The position numbers and the translations under genes were made by a program. Below the pieces are notes generated by a model. The model saw nothing but the letters and a program-made list of their open reading frames with translations, did no database searches and was not told where the DNA came from. Of a stretch of DNA of 64,000 bases, positions 9,548 through 17,609 are shown in pieces. The stretch covers positions 62,001 through 126,000 of the forward strand of contig NZ_BMPW01000004.1 of NCBI RefSeq assembly GCF_014647795.1, read 5' to 3'. The DNA is from Actinoplanes campanulatus (GTDB taxonomy: Bacteria; Actinomycetota; Actinomycetes; Mycobacteriales; Micromonosporaceae). Positions within the stretch are counted from its first letter, which is position 1; each line of letters starts with the position of its first letter.

Positions 9548-11184
9548 GACCGGTCCTCCTCGCGCGGCGGGAACATGCCCTCCGGGGTGCCCTTGCCGTC
9601 CCAGTTCAGCAGGTTGAGCCGGCGCGGCTCGTCGGCGGTCTGCCGGTCTTGCAGCATGTGGAAGGTCTCCACCTGAACCGGCACCGCCGTTCCGGAGGCC
9701 TCGCCGAACGGGCCGGTCTGGTACATGCCGGGGCCGCCCTCGTAGTCCAGTGAGCACTCGGCGCCGAGACCCTCCAGCCGGTGGGCGTCCTCGGCGTGCG
9801 CGGACGGGATGACGTAGCGCTGCTCGTACTTGGCGATCGCCAGCAGCCGGTACATCTCGTCCATCTCCTCCGGCGTCATCCCGACGGCCGCCGGGATCGA
9901 GCCGTCCGGCTTCTCGCCCAGGTTGATCCGCCGCTGGTAGGCGCGCATCGCGGCGAGCCGGTTCAGGGCCTCCCGGACCGGGGCGGGGTCGCCCGCGGTG
10001 AACAGCTCGGCCAGGTACTCCATCGGGATGCGCAGCGCGTCCACGGCGCCGAACAGATTGTGCGGGTCCTCGCCGTCGTGGCCGGTGTCGCGCAGCACGT
10101 CGACGACCGGCGACAGCGGCGGGATGTACCAGACCATCGGCATGGTGCGGTACTCCGGATGCAGCGGCAGCGCCACCTCGTACTTCATGATCAGGTCCCA
10201 GACCGGCGACCGGCGGGCGGCGGCGATCCAGTCCTCGGGGATCCCGGCGGCGAGCGCGGCCTTCGCGACGGTCGGATCCCAGGGGTCGAGGAAGACCGAG
10301 CGCTGGGCGTCGTACAGGTCGTGCTCGTCCTCGACGGCGGCGGCCTTCGCGACGGCGTCCGCGTCGTACAGCATCAGGCCGATGTAGCGGAGGCGGCCGA
10401 CGCAGGTCTCGGAGCAGATGGTGGGCTGGCCGATCTCGATCCGCGGGAAGCAGAACGTGCACTTCTCGGCCTTGCCGGTGCGGTGGTTGAAATACACCTT
10501 CTTGTACGGGCAGCCGGTCACGCACATCCGCCAGCCCCGGCACCGGTCCTGGTCGACCAGCACGATCCCGTCCTCGGCCCGCTTGTAGATGGCGCCGGAC
10601 GGGCAGGACGCGGCACACGACGGGTTGAGGCAGTGCTCGCAGATGCGCGGCAGGAAGAACAGGAACGCCTTCTCGTACTCCTGGCGGACCTGGTCGGACA
10701 CCTTCCGCAGGATCGGGTCGCCCTGGAGGACCTCGTTGCCGCCGCCGAGCGAGTCGTCCCAGTTGGCCGACCAGGTCACCTTGGTGTCCTCGCCGGTGAG
10801 CAGCGACTTCGGCCGGGCCACCGGCAGGTCCTCGCCGGCCGGGGCGGTCAGCAGGTTCTCGTAGTCGTACGTCCACGGTTCGTAGTAGTCACCGATCCGC
10901 GGCAGGATCGGGTTGGCGAAGATGCTGAACAGCCTCTTGATCCGGCCGCCGGAGCGGGGCTTGAGCCGCCCGGTCCGGGTCCGCACCCAGCCGCCCTGCC
11001 AGCGGTCCTGGTCCTGGTAGGTGCGCGGATAGCCCTGCCCGGGGCGGGACTCGACGTTGTTGAACCACACGTACTCGACACCGGAGCGGTTGGTCCACGC
11101 CTGCTTGCAGGTGACCGAGCAGGTGTGGCAGCCGATGCACTTGTCGAGGTTCATGACCATCGCGATCTGGGCCATCACGCGCAT
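9544..11184 (-). CDS. narH: Respiratory nitrate reductase beta subunit (iron-sulfur protein)
   Basis: The 546-residue electron-transfer subunit carries four ferredoxin-type Cys groups: CIGCHTCSVTCK near the N terminus, CEHCLNPSCAASCP, CRGWRMCVTGCP and the CTFC/CSETC pair. In the third group a Trp replaces one Cys (CRGWRMC), the known signature of the NarH [3Fe-4S] cluster. This gives three [4Fe-4S] and one [3Fe-4S] cluster. The start could be either the ATG at 11184 or the one nine bases later (MAQIAMVMNLDKC). It lies one base after the narG stop. Confidence 0.96.
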   Translation of the reverse strand: MRVMAQIAMVMNLDKCIGCHTCSVTCKQAWTNRSGVEYVWFNNVESRPGQGYPRTYQDQDRWQGGWVRTRTGRLKPRSGGRIKRLFSIFANPILPRIGDYYEPWTYDYENLLTAPAGEDLPVARPKSLLTGEDTKVTWSANWDDSLGGGNEVLQGDPILRKVSDQVRQEYEKAFLFFLPRICEHCLNPSCAASCPSGAIYKRAEDGIVLVDQDRCRGWRMCVTGCPYKKVYFNHRTGKAEKCTFCFPRIEIGQPTICSETCVGRLRYIGLMLYDADAVAKAAAVEDEHDLYDAQRSVFLDPWDPTVAKAALAAGIPEDWIAAARRSPVWDLIMKYEVALPLHPEYRTMPMVWYIPPLSPVVDVLRDTGHDGEDPHNLFGAVDALRIPMEYLAELFTAGDPAPVREALNRLAAMRAYQRRINLGEKPDGSIPAAVGMTPEEMDEMYRLLAIAKYEQRYVIPSAHAEDAHRLEGLGAECSLDYEGGPGMYQTGPFGEASGTAVPVQVETFHMLQDRQTADEPRRLNLLNWDGKGTPEGMFPPREEDRS

Positions 11185-11185
11185 C

Positions 11186-14100
11186 TCAGTACTCCACGTC
11201 CTGCGACCGGCGGCGGATGACGGTCACCTCGTCGCGCTGGTTGCCGGTCGGGCCGAGGTAGTTGAACGCGAACGACAACTGGGCGTACCCGCCGATGATG
11301 TGGGTGGGTTTGACCAGCAGCCTGGTCAGCGAGTTGTGGATGCCGCCGCGCCGGCCGTTGATCTCGGCTTTCGGCACGTCGATCACCCGTTCCTGGGCGT
11401 GGTAGAAGTACACCGTGCCCTCGGGCATCTTGTGCGTCACGACGGCTCGGCAGACCACCACGCCGTTGCGGTTGACCGCCTCGATCCACTCGTTGTCGCG
11501 GACCTTGATCTTCGCGGCGTCCGCCTCGCTCATCCACATGGTCGGCCCGCCCCGGGACAGCGTCAGCATGATCAGGTTGTCCTGGTACTCGGAGTGGATC
11601 GACCACTTCGAGTGCGGTGTCAGGTAGCGCAGGGTGATCTCCAGCTCGCCGTTGCGCCCGAGCCTCGGTTCGCCGAAGAGCTTGTGCATGTCCAGCGGCG
11701 GCCGGAAGATCGGCAGCGCCTCACCGGCCTCGTGCATCCAGTCGTGGTCGAGGAAGAAGTGCTGCCGCCCGGTCAGCGTGTGCCACGGTTTGAGCCGCTC
11801 CACGTTGATGGTGAACGGCGAGTAGCGGCGGCCCCCGGTCTCGCTGCCCGACCACTCCGGGCTGGTGATCACCGGAACCGGCCGGGCCTGGCAGTCGGCG
11901 AAGGTGATCTGCTTGCCCTCGTGCTCGGCGGCCAGGTCGGCGAGCCGCACCCCGGTACGTTTCTCCACGTCGTGGAAGCCCTCGGTGGCGACCCGCCCGT
12001 TGGTGGTGCCGGAGAGCGCCAGGATCGCCTCGCACGCGTGCACGTCCTTGAGCAGTGACGGCCGGTCGCCGAGGACCACACCGTTCTTGCGGCGCAGGTA
12101 CTCGATCTCCGGGTTGACGTCGACGTGCACGCCCTTGACGGTGGTGCCGAGCGTGTCCAGCAGCGGTCCGAGCGCGCCCAGCCGGTCGGCGACCGCCCCG
12201 TAGTCGCGTTCCACCACCACGATCTTCGGCATGGTCCGGCCGGGCACCGGCACCTCGCCGGTCTCCTGCCAGTCGACGACCCGCCCGCACGGGGTGGCCA
12301 TCGCGTCCGGCGTGTCGTGCAGCAGCGGCGCGGCCACCAGGTCCTTTCGTACCCCCAGATGGGTTTTGGCCAGGGCGGAGAAGTGCCGGGCCAGCCCGTG
12401 GAAGATGTCGAAGTCGGTCCGGGTCTGCCACGGCGGGCTGATCGCCGGGGTGAACGCGTGGATGAACGGGTGCATGTCCGTGGTGTTCAGGTCGTGCTTC
12501 TCGTACCAGGTGGCGGCCGGGAGCACGATGTCGGACAGCAGCGTGGTCGACGTCATCCGGAAGTCGAGGCTGAGCATCAGGTCGAGCTTGCCCTCGGGCG
12601 CCTCACCCTTCCCGGACACGTCGGCGGCCCGCAGGTTCGAGCGGGTGCCGAGCAGATGCTTGAGGAAGTACTCGTTGCCCTTCGCCGACGAGCCGAGGAT
12701 GTTGGCCCGCCAGGCGGTGAACACCCGGGGCCAGTTCTTCGGATCGTCCGGGTCGGCGCAGGCGAACCCGAGCCGCCCGGAGTGCAGCTCGCCCGCCACG
12801 TGGGAGCCCGGGTCGTCGCCGGCCTCGTCGGCCAGGTCCAGCGGGTTGCGGTCGAACGTCGGCATCGACGGCATCCAGCCCAGGCGCGCCGACTGGGCGA
12901 GCAGGTCCATGGTGTGCCGTCCGGCGAACTGACCGGTGCCGGTCGGCGACGCGATCGCGTCGGCGGTGTACGTGTCGTACCGCCACTGGTCGGTGTGCGT
13001 GTACCAGTACGCGGTGCCGATCATCTGCCGCGGCGGCCGCACCCAGTCCAGCGCGAAGGCGAGCTGCTGCCAGCCGGTGACCGGGCGGCACTTCTCCTGG
13101 CCCACGTAGTGCGCCCAGCCGCCGCCGTTGACACCCTGACAGCCGGTCAGGGTGACCAGCGCCAGGATCGCCCGGTAGGTGGTGTCGCCGTGGAACCACT
13201 GGTTGACGCCCGCGCCGAGCAGGATCATCGACCGGCCGCCGGACCGTTCCGCGTTGTCGGCGAACTCCCGGGCCACCCGGGCCACCTGGGCGGCCGGAAC
13301 ACCGGTGATCGGCTCCTGCCACGCCGGCGTGTAGGGCTCGTCCGGGTCGTCGTAGCCGGTCGGCCACTGCCCGGGCAGGCCCGGCCGGGACACCCCGTAC
13401 TGGGCCAGCATCAGGTCGAACACGCTGGTCACGAGCTGGCCGTCGATCATGCGGGTGGGTACGCTCCGGCGTACCGTGCCCGGCTCGTCGAGGTCGAAGC
13501 GCGGCAGCAGGATCTCCACCGCCTGGCCCGCGCCCAGGCAGGTCAGCGCCGGTTCGATGTCGCCGAGATCGAGGTTCCACCGACCGGGCTCGTCGCCGAA
13601 CCGGTGCCCGAGGCTGCCGCGCGGCACCGCGGGCGCGCCGGTGGCCGAATCCCACACCACCGGCTTGAAATCGTCACCGTAGAAGCGGTCCGGCTGGTAG
13701 GCGCCGTCCGGCCGCCGCCTCAGCGTGATCAGGTAGGGCAGGTCGGTGTACCTGCGCACGTAGTCGACGAACGGCGGGGTGCGCCGGTCGACGAAGAACT
13801 CCTTGAGGATCACGTGGCCCATCGCCATGGCCAGCGCCCCGTCGGTGCCCGGCTGCGCCGGCATCCACTCGTCGGCGAACTTCACGTTGTCGGCGAAGTC
13901 CGGGCTCACCACCACGACCTTCTGCCCCCGGTAGCGGGCCTCGGCCATCCAGTGCGCGTCCGGGGTCCGGGTGACCGGGATGTTGGAGCCCCACATCAGC
14001 AGGTAGGAGGCGTCCCACCAGTCGCCGGACTCGGGCACGTCGGTCTGGTCGCCGAACACCTGCGGCGAGGCCACCGGCAGGTCGGCGTACCAGTCGTAGA

Positions 14101-14761
14101 ACGACAGCATGGTGGCGCCGATCAGGCTCATGAACCGGGCGCCGACCGCGTGCGACACCATCGACATGGCCGGAATCGGGGAGAACCCGGCGATCCGGTC
14201 CGGCCCGTACTCCTTGATCGCGTGCACGTGGGCGGCGGCGGCCATCTCCAGGGCCTCGTCCCAGTTCACCCGGACCAGGCCACCCTGACCGCGGGCCCGC
14301 TGGTAGGCGCGCCGCTTCGCCGGATCGTTCTGGATCTCGGCCCACGCGGCCACCGGATCGCCGAGCCGCTGCCGCGCCTCCCGGAACATCTCGATCAGGA
14401 CCCCCCGGGCGTACGGGTACCGCACGCGCGTGGGGGAGTAGGTGTACCAGGAGAACGCCGCCCCGCGCGGGCAGCCCCGTGGCTCGTACTCGGGGCGGTC
14501 CGGCCCGGCGGTCGGGTAGTCGGTCTGCTGCTGCTCCCAGGTGATGATGCCGTCGCGGACATACACCTTCCACGAGCACGACCCGGTGCAGTTGACCCCG
14601 TGGGTGGAGCGCACCACCTTGTCGTACGACCAGCGATCGCGGTAGAAGGCGTCCGCCTCCCGCCCGCCGATCTGGTAGAGCGCGCGTCCGTCCGGCGAGA
14701 CCTTCGCCCGCCTGATCAGACCGCCGAACTGCAACAACGCCTGTTCGGAACCGTCCGCCAT
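11186..14761 (-). CDS. narG: Respiratory nitrate reductase alpha subunit (molybdenum catalytic subunit)
   Basis: This 1191-residue Mo-bisMGD enzyme reduces nitrate to nitrite on the cytoplasmic side of the membrane. The N-terminal FS0 cluster motif is HGVNCTGSCSWKVYVRDG, with His as the first ligand, as in NarG proteins. Molybdopterin-binding segments follow, including MWGSNIPVTRTPDAHW and the C-terminal NGRRGGIHNSLTRLL region. There is no twin-arginine signal. The ATG at 14761 is chosen because GGGAGGA lies at suitable distance; the frame stays open upstream but without a better signal. Length is normal for the family. The upstream region, which probably held a shared divergent promoter with narK, is now interrupted by a TnpB element. 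Confidence 0.97.
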   Translation of the reverse strand: MADGSEQALLQFGGLIRRAKVSPDGRALYQIGGREADAFYRDRWSYDKVVRSTHGVNCTGSCSWKVYVRDGIITWEQQQTDYPTAGPDRPEYEPRGCPRGAAFSWYTYSPTRVRYPYARGVLIEMFREARQRLGDPVAAWAEIQNDPAKRRAYQRARGQGGLVRVNWDEALEMAAAAHVHAIKEYGPDRIAGFSPIPAMSMVSHAVGARFMSLIGATMLSFYDWYADLPVASPQVFGDQTDVPESGDWWDASYLLMWGSNIPVTRTPDAHWMAEARYRGQKVVVVSPDFADNVKFADEWMPAQPGTDGALAMAMGHVILKEFFVDRRTPPFVDYVRRYTDLPYLITLRRRPDGAYQPDRFYGDDFKPVVWDSATGAPAVPRGSLGHRFGDEPGRWNLDLGDIEPALTCLGAGQAVEILLPRFDLDEPGTVRRSVPTRMIDGQLVTSVFDLMLAQYGVSRPGLPGQWPTGYDDPDEPYTPAWQEPITGVPAAQVARVAREFADNAERSGGRSMILLGAGVNQWFHGDTTYRAILALVTLTGCQGVNGGGWAHYVGQEKCRPVTGWQQLAFALDWVRPPRQMIGTAYWYTHTDQWRYDTYTADAIASPTGTGQFAGRHTMDLLAQSARLGWMPSMPTFDRNPLDLADEAGDDPGSHVAGELHSGRLGFACADPDDPKNWPRVFTAWRANILGSSAKGNEYFLKHLLGTRSNLRAADVSGKGEAPEGKLDLMLSLDFRMTSTTLLSDIVLPAATWYEKHDLNTTDMHPFIHAFTPAISPPWQTRTDFDIFHGLARHFSALAKTHLGVRKDLVAAPLLHDTPDAMATPCGRVVDWQETGEVPVPGRTMPKIVVVERDYGAVADRLGALGPLLDTLGTTVKGVHVDVNPEIEYLRRKNGVVLGDRPSLLKDVHACEAILALSGTTNGRVATEGFHDVEKRTGVRLADLAAEHEGKQITFADCQARPVPVITSPEWSGSETGGRRYSPFTINVERLKPWHTLTGRQHFFLDHDWMHEAGEALPIFRPPLDMHKLFGEPRLGRNGELEITLRYLTPHSKWSIHSEYQDNLIMLTLSRGGPTMWMSEADAAKIKVRDNEWIEAVNRNGVVVCRAVVTHKMPEGTVYFYHAQERVIDVPKAEINGRRGGIHNSLTRLLVKPTHIIGGYAQLSFAFNYLGPTGNQRDEVTVIRRRSQDVEY

Positions 14762-14903
14762 GGAGCGATCCTCCCGGTTGATTTGCCTCGGTCCCACATT
14801 CGTACGGGCCGTGCGCCGGTGCAAGCGGAATGGCGAACCCGGGCTCGTATCTGTGCCACGCTGACCGGAGAAGACTGCCCACACGGAGAGACCGTTAACG
14901 ACA

Positions 14904-14931
14904 TCCCCACGGATGAATCCGGGGGATTTCC
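14904..14931 (-). repeat. Element end with foldback hairpin, copy 1
   Basis: The core CGGATGAATCCG forms a five-base-pair stem around GA, flanked by TCCCCA and GGGGG. A second copy in the same orientation at 16319-16345 has CGGCTGAAGCCG, where both sides of the stem changed together. Confidence 0.65.
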
Positions 14932-15060
14932 CAGCTCAGGCCGCATCTGATCCACCGTCCCGGAAGGAGGCGATCCGATGTCTGACGTCGTCGGCACCGG
15001 CACGGTCGCGTTCGGCCGTGGCGAGGATCGTCCTCGCGGCGTTGAGATCACGACCTGCGG
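14904..15060 (-). ncRNA. Candidate omega (re)RNA of TnpB
   Basis: In TnpB systems the guide RNA is transcribed from the 3' end of tnpB into the element's right end, and the guide is the flanking host sequence. Here the tnpB 3' end and the hairpin-bearing end at 14904-14931 occupy exactly that place, so the predicted guide would be the sequence reading leftwards from about 14903. Extent and expression are inferred from family knowledge; only the hairpin is seen directly. Confidence 0.35.
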
Positions 15061-16102
15061 TGTAGCCGCAGGCCGTGCACTCGAAGGTTCGGACACCGAG
15101 TCCGAGGCGGAGATTGGTTCTCTCGCCGCACCCGGAACAGGTCATGGTGGTGTAGGCGGGCGGTACCAGCACCACCTTCCGGCCCGCCCGCGTGCCACGG
15201 TCGATCAGTTCTCGTTTGCAGGCGCCGATCGCGGCGTCGGCGGCCTTACGCGCCATGCTGGTCTTGGTCAGAAACTTTGGTTTGAAATCCTCGACAGCGA
15301 TCAGGTGGTGATGGTCGACGACGGTCTTGGCCCAGACCCGGGCGTCGTGGGTGTTCTGCCGGGCGGCCTTCTTGACGATCCGGGCGGCCTGCCGCTTCGC
15401 CGCCAGATAGCCGTTCGACGGGCTGTGGCCTTTCGGCCGGCGGCGGCGGGCCATCGTGCGCTGGGCCTTGGCCAGCTCGGCCGCACACCGGCGGCGGTGT
15501 CCGAGGTGCGGCAGGTCGAAAGACGGGTTCGTGGTGGTGGCGGTGGTGGTCACACCCCAGTCCACGCCGATGCCCGGCAGATCCGGGCCCGGTGTCGCGA
15601 CAGCCTCGCGCTGGACGACGAAGGACGCATACCAGTGGCCGAGGTTGTCCTGGTAGACCCGCACGGAGGTGGGGTCCGAGGGCAACTCGCGGGACCAGAC
15701 GACCGGGATGGTCACGCCCTTGGCAAGCCGCAGCCGGCCGCCGACCAGTGCGAAGCCGTTGGTGGTGTACTCCAAGGTCGGCAGCGCGTTCCTCTTGAGC
15801 TTGACCTTCGGCCGGCCCCGGTCCATCACGGTGAACGAGGCGTTCAACGCCGAACCATAGGTGCGCAGCGTTTGCTGCTGGACGTTCTGCGAACCGTTGC
15901 GCAGCCAGGCGAACCGGGCGCGGGCCTCGGTCAGCAGCTTCGACAGCTTGCCGAACGTCGGCTTGCGGCCGGATTTCTGCTGGTGGACGGCCTCGTTCCA
16001 CAGCCAGCGGCAGCGGGACCACTCGGCGAGCAGTGCGGCCTGCGCCTGACGGCCGGGCCGCAGGCGGTAGGTGTAACGCACCGTCTCGACCACACCAGCC
16101 AC
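14936..16102 (-). CDS. tnpB: TnpB RNA-guided nuclease (IS200/IS605 OrfB)
   Basis: This 388-residue protein is complete: a helix-turn-helix/wedge N-terminal part, then a RuvC-like nuclease with D181 (GIGVDWG), E271 (IAVEDFKP) and D352 (GRDLNAA), and a zinc ribbon with C322/C325 and C342/C345 between the last two. All three catalytic acids are present, so nuclease activity is plausible. TnpB cuts DNA at the empty donor site when guided by omega RNA and thereby promotes retention of the element. The GTG at 16102 is taken as start. Codon use is like the host, so the insertion is not from a distant genome. The gene lies between narG and narK. Confidence 0.93.
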   Translation of the reverse strand: MAGVVETVRYTYRLRPGRQAQAALLAEWSRCRWLWNEAVHQQKSGRKPTFGKLSKLLTEARARFAWLRNGSQNVQQQTLRTYGSALNASFTVMDRGRPKVKLKRNALPTLEYTTNGFALVGGRLRLAKGVTIPVVWSRELPSDPTSVRVYQDNLGHWYASFVVQREAVATPGPDLPGIGVDWGVTTTATTTNPSFDLPHLGHRRRCAAELAKAQRTMARRRRPKGHSPSNGYLAAKRQAARIVKKAARQNTHDARVWAKTVVDHHHLIAVEDFKPKFLTKTSMARKAADAAIGACKRELIDRGTRAGRKVVLVPPAYTTMTCSGCGERTNLRLGLGVRTFECTACGYTAGRDLNAARTILATAERDRAGADDVRHRIASFRDGGSDAA

Positions 16103-16125
16103 CGTACAGACGACATCTTGCTCCC

Positions 16126-16251
16126 CGCAAACCCCGTGAATTCCGATCCGACGGCAAAACCGCGAACCGCTGCACCCACCACAAAGCCTGGTACCCCAAG
16201 CACCGCCGCGACGTCGTCAACGGCGACACCGACATCCGACTCAACGTCTGA
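16126..16251 (+). pseudogene. Remnant of an IS200-type tnpA (Y1 transposase) N terminus
   Basis: A 41-codon frame encodes RSDGKTANRC, then HHKAWYPKHRRDVVNGD and TDIRLNV before a TGA. This resembles the beginning of IS200-family TnpA (a 'HYHVVWCPKYRRRVL.G' type segment), with substitutions in the conserved core. The HUH and catalytic Tyr regions are missing. It is divergent to tnpB, the IS605-type order. The similarity is short and judged by eye. Confidence 0.4.
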
Positions 16252-16318
16252 CCAGACGCCCATCCGCCCTGCCGGCGGATCGGCTATTCCCGACCTGCTC
16301 CGCAGGCAATCCGACTCC

Positions 16319-16345
16319 TCCCCACGGCTGAAGCCGGGGGTTTCC
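16319..16345 (-). repeat. Element end with foldback hairpin, copy 2
   Basis: Same motif and orientation as 14904-14931, with stem CGGCT/AGCCG around GA and one base less in the G-run flank. It ends 14 bases before the narK start codon, overlapping the region just upstream of its GGAAGG ribosome binding site, and probably marks a solo end or a second, decayed element. Confidence 0.6.
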
Positions 16346-16359
16346 ACGGAAGGTTTTCG

Positions 16360-17565
16360 ATGAGCACTTCACCGACGACCGGCCGCCCCAACCTGATGCT
16401 GTTCCTGGCCACCCTCGGGTTCGCCCTCAACTTCTGGGCCTGGGCGCTGCTCAGCCCACTGGCCAGCAGATTCCAGGCCGAACTGGACCTCACCTCGTTC
16501 CAGCAGGCGCTGCTGGTGGCCGTACCGGTGGTGGTCGGCTCGGTCGGCCGCATCCCGGTCGGCGCGCTCACCGACCGCTACGGCGGCCGGACCATGTTCC
16601 CGCTGATCACACTGGCCACCATCGTCCCGGTCCTCTACCTGGGACTGATCGGCCACGACGCCCTCGTCTCACTGCTGGTCGGCGGCTTCTTCCTGGGCAT
16701 CGCCGGCACCACCTTCGCGGTCGGCGTCCCGTTCGTCAACGCCTGGTTCCCACCCGAGCGGCGTGGCTTCGCGGTCGGCGTCTTCGGCGTCGGCATGGGC
16801 GGTACCGCGATCAGCGCGCTCACCACGGTCAAGCTGGTCGACGCCGGGAGCACGGCCACCCCGTTCCTGATCACGGCGGGGGCGCTGTTCGCGTACGCCA
16901 TCGTGGCCTGGCTCCTGCTGCGGGACGCGCCCGGCCGGACGGTGCCCACCGCGCCGCTGGCGGAGCGGCTCGGTGCCGCCATGAAACTGCGGATCACCTG
17001 GCAGGCGTCGGCGCTGTACGCGGTCACGTTCGGCGGCTACGTGGCGTTCTCGGTCTACCTGCCCGCCTACCTGAAGACCGCCTACGACCTGACCCCGGCC
17101 GACGCCTCCAACCGGATGGCCGGATTCGTGCTGCTCGCGGTGGTCATGCGGCCGGTCGGCGGCTGGCTCTCCGACCGGATGCCGCCGGCCCGGGTCCTGG
17201 CCGTGACCCTGGTCGTGGTGATGGCCGGCGCGCTGGTGCAGGCGTTCACACCGCCGCTCATGCCGCTCGGCACGATCGCGTTCCTGTCCATGGCCGCCGC
17301 CCTCGGCGCCGGCAGCGGCGCGACGTTCGCACTGGTCGCGCAGCTGACGCCACCCGCCCAGGTCGGTTCGGTGACCGGCATCGTCGGCGCCGCGGGCGGC
17401 CTCGGCGGGTTCGTGCCACCGCTGGTCATGGGCGGCGTCTACGAGCGGTTCGACTCGTACGCGCTGGGTCTGGTCCTGCTGGCCCTGGTGGCCGGCGCCG
17501 CCCTGCTGCTCGACGTGCTCTCGGTGGGCCGCCCCCGCCCGGGCAGCGTCGCCCGCCACGCGTGA
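16360..17565 (+). CDS. narK: Nitrate/nitrite transporter, MFS family
   Basis: The 401-residue membrane protein has twelve hydrophobic segments and the nitrate-porter signatures: an N-terminal FALNFWAWALLSPL helix, RIPVGALTDRYGGR after TM2-3, and a Gly-rich helix FGVGMGGTAISALTT in TM5. The NarK-type arginine in TM2 is present in the GRIPVG segment. It imports nitrate, by proton symport or nitrite exchange, for NarGHJI. The GGAAGG ribosome binding site lies eight bases before the ATG. It diverges from narG, with an IS200/IS605-type insertion in between, so its original promoter may have been displaced or replaced. Confidence 0.94.
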   Translation: MSTSPTTGRPNLMLFLATLGFALNFWAWALLSPLASRFQAELDLTSFQQALLVAVPVVVGSVGRIPVGALTDRYGGRTMFPLITLATIVPVLYLGLIGHDALVSLLVGGFFLGIAGTTFAVGVPFVNAWFPPERRGFAVGVFGVGMGGTAISALTTVKLVDAGSTATPFLITAGALFAYAIVAWLLLRDAPGRTVPTAPLAERLGAAMKLRITWQASALYAVTFGGYVAFSVYLPAYLKTAYDLTPADASNRMAGFVLLAVVMRPVGGWLSDRMPPARVLAVTLVVVMAGALVQAFTPPLMPLGTIAFLSMAAALGAGSGATFALVAQLTPPAQVGSVTGIVGAAGGLGGFVPPLVMGGVYERFDSYALGLVLLALVAGAALLLDVLSVGRPRPGSVARHA

Positions 17566-17571
17566 CGGGGA

Positions 17572-17603
17572 CCGTCCGGGCGCGTGCGCACACGCCCGGA
17601 CGG
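17572..17603. terminator. Bidirectional terminator between narK and the subtilase gene
   Basis: CCGTCCGGGCG (17572-17582) pairs perfectly with CGCCCGGACGG (17593-17603); the stem continues inward with one mismatch. It lies between converging stop codons. Confidence 0.75.
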
Positions 17604-17609
17604 CCGTCA

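Larger units (their letters stand above)
14904..16102 (-). mobile_element. IS200/IS605-group (tnpB-only) insertion between narG and narK
   Basis: The element comprises an intact tnpB and, just past its stop codon, a hairpin-containing end (14904-14931). No complete tnpA is present, so movement would need a transposase in trans. IS200/IS605 elements make no target duplication or inverted terminal repeats, so exact ends cannot be fixed; the left limit is placed at the outer edge of the motif shared with a second copy at 16319-16345. The insertion lies in the intergenic region of two divergent nitrate genes. Confidence 0.65.

Noticed and set aside
12125-14950. A 941-codon open frame on the plus strand opposite narG
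   Set aside because: It lies opposite the catalytic subunit gene over its whole length and has no motif; an effect of codon bias.
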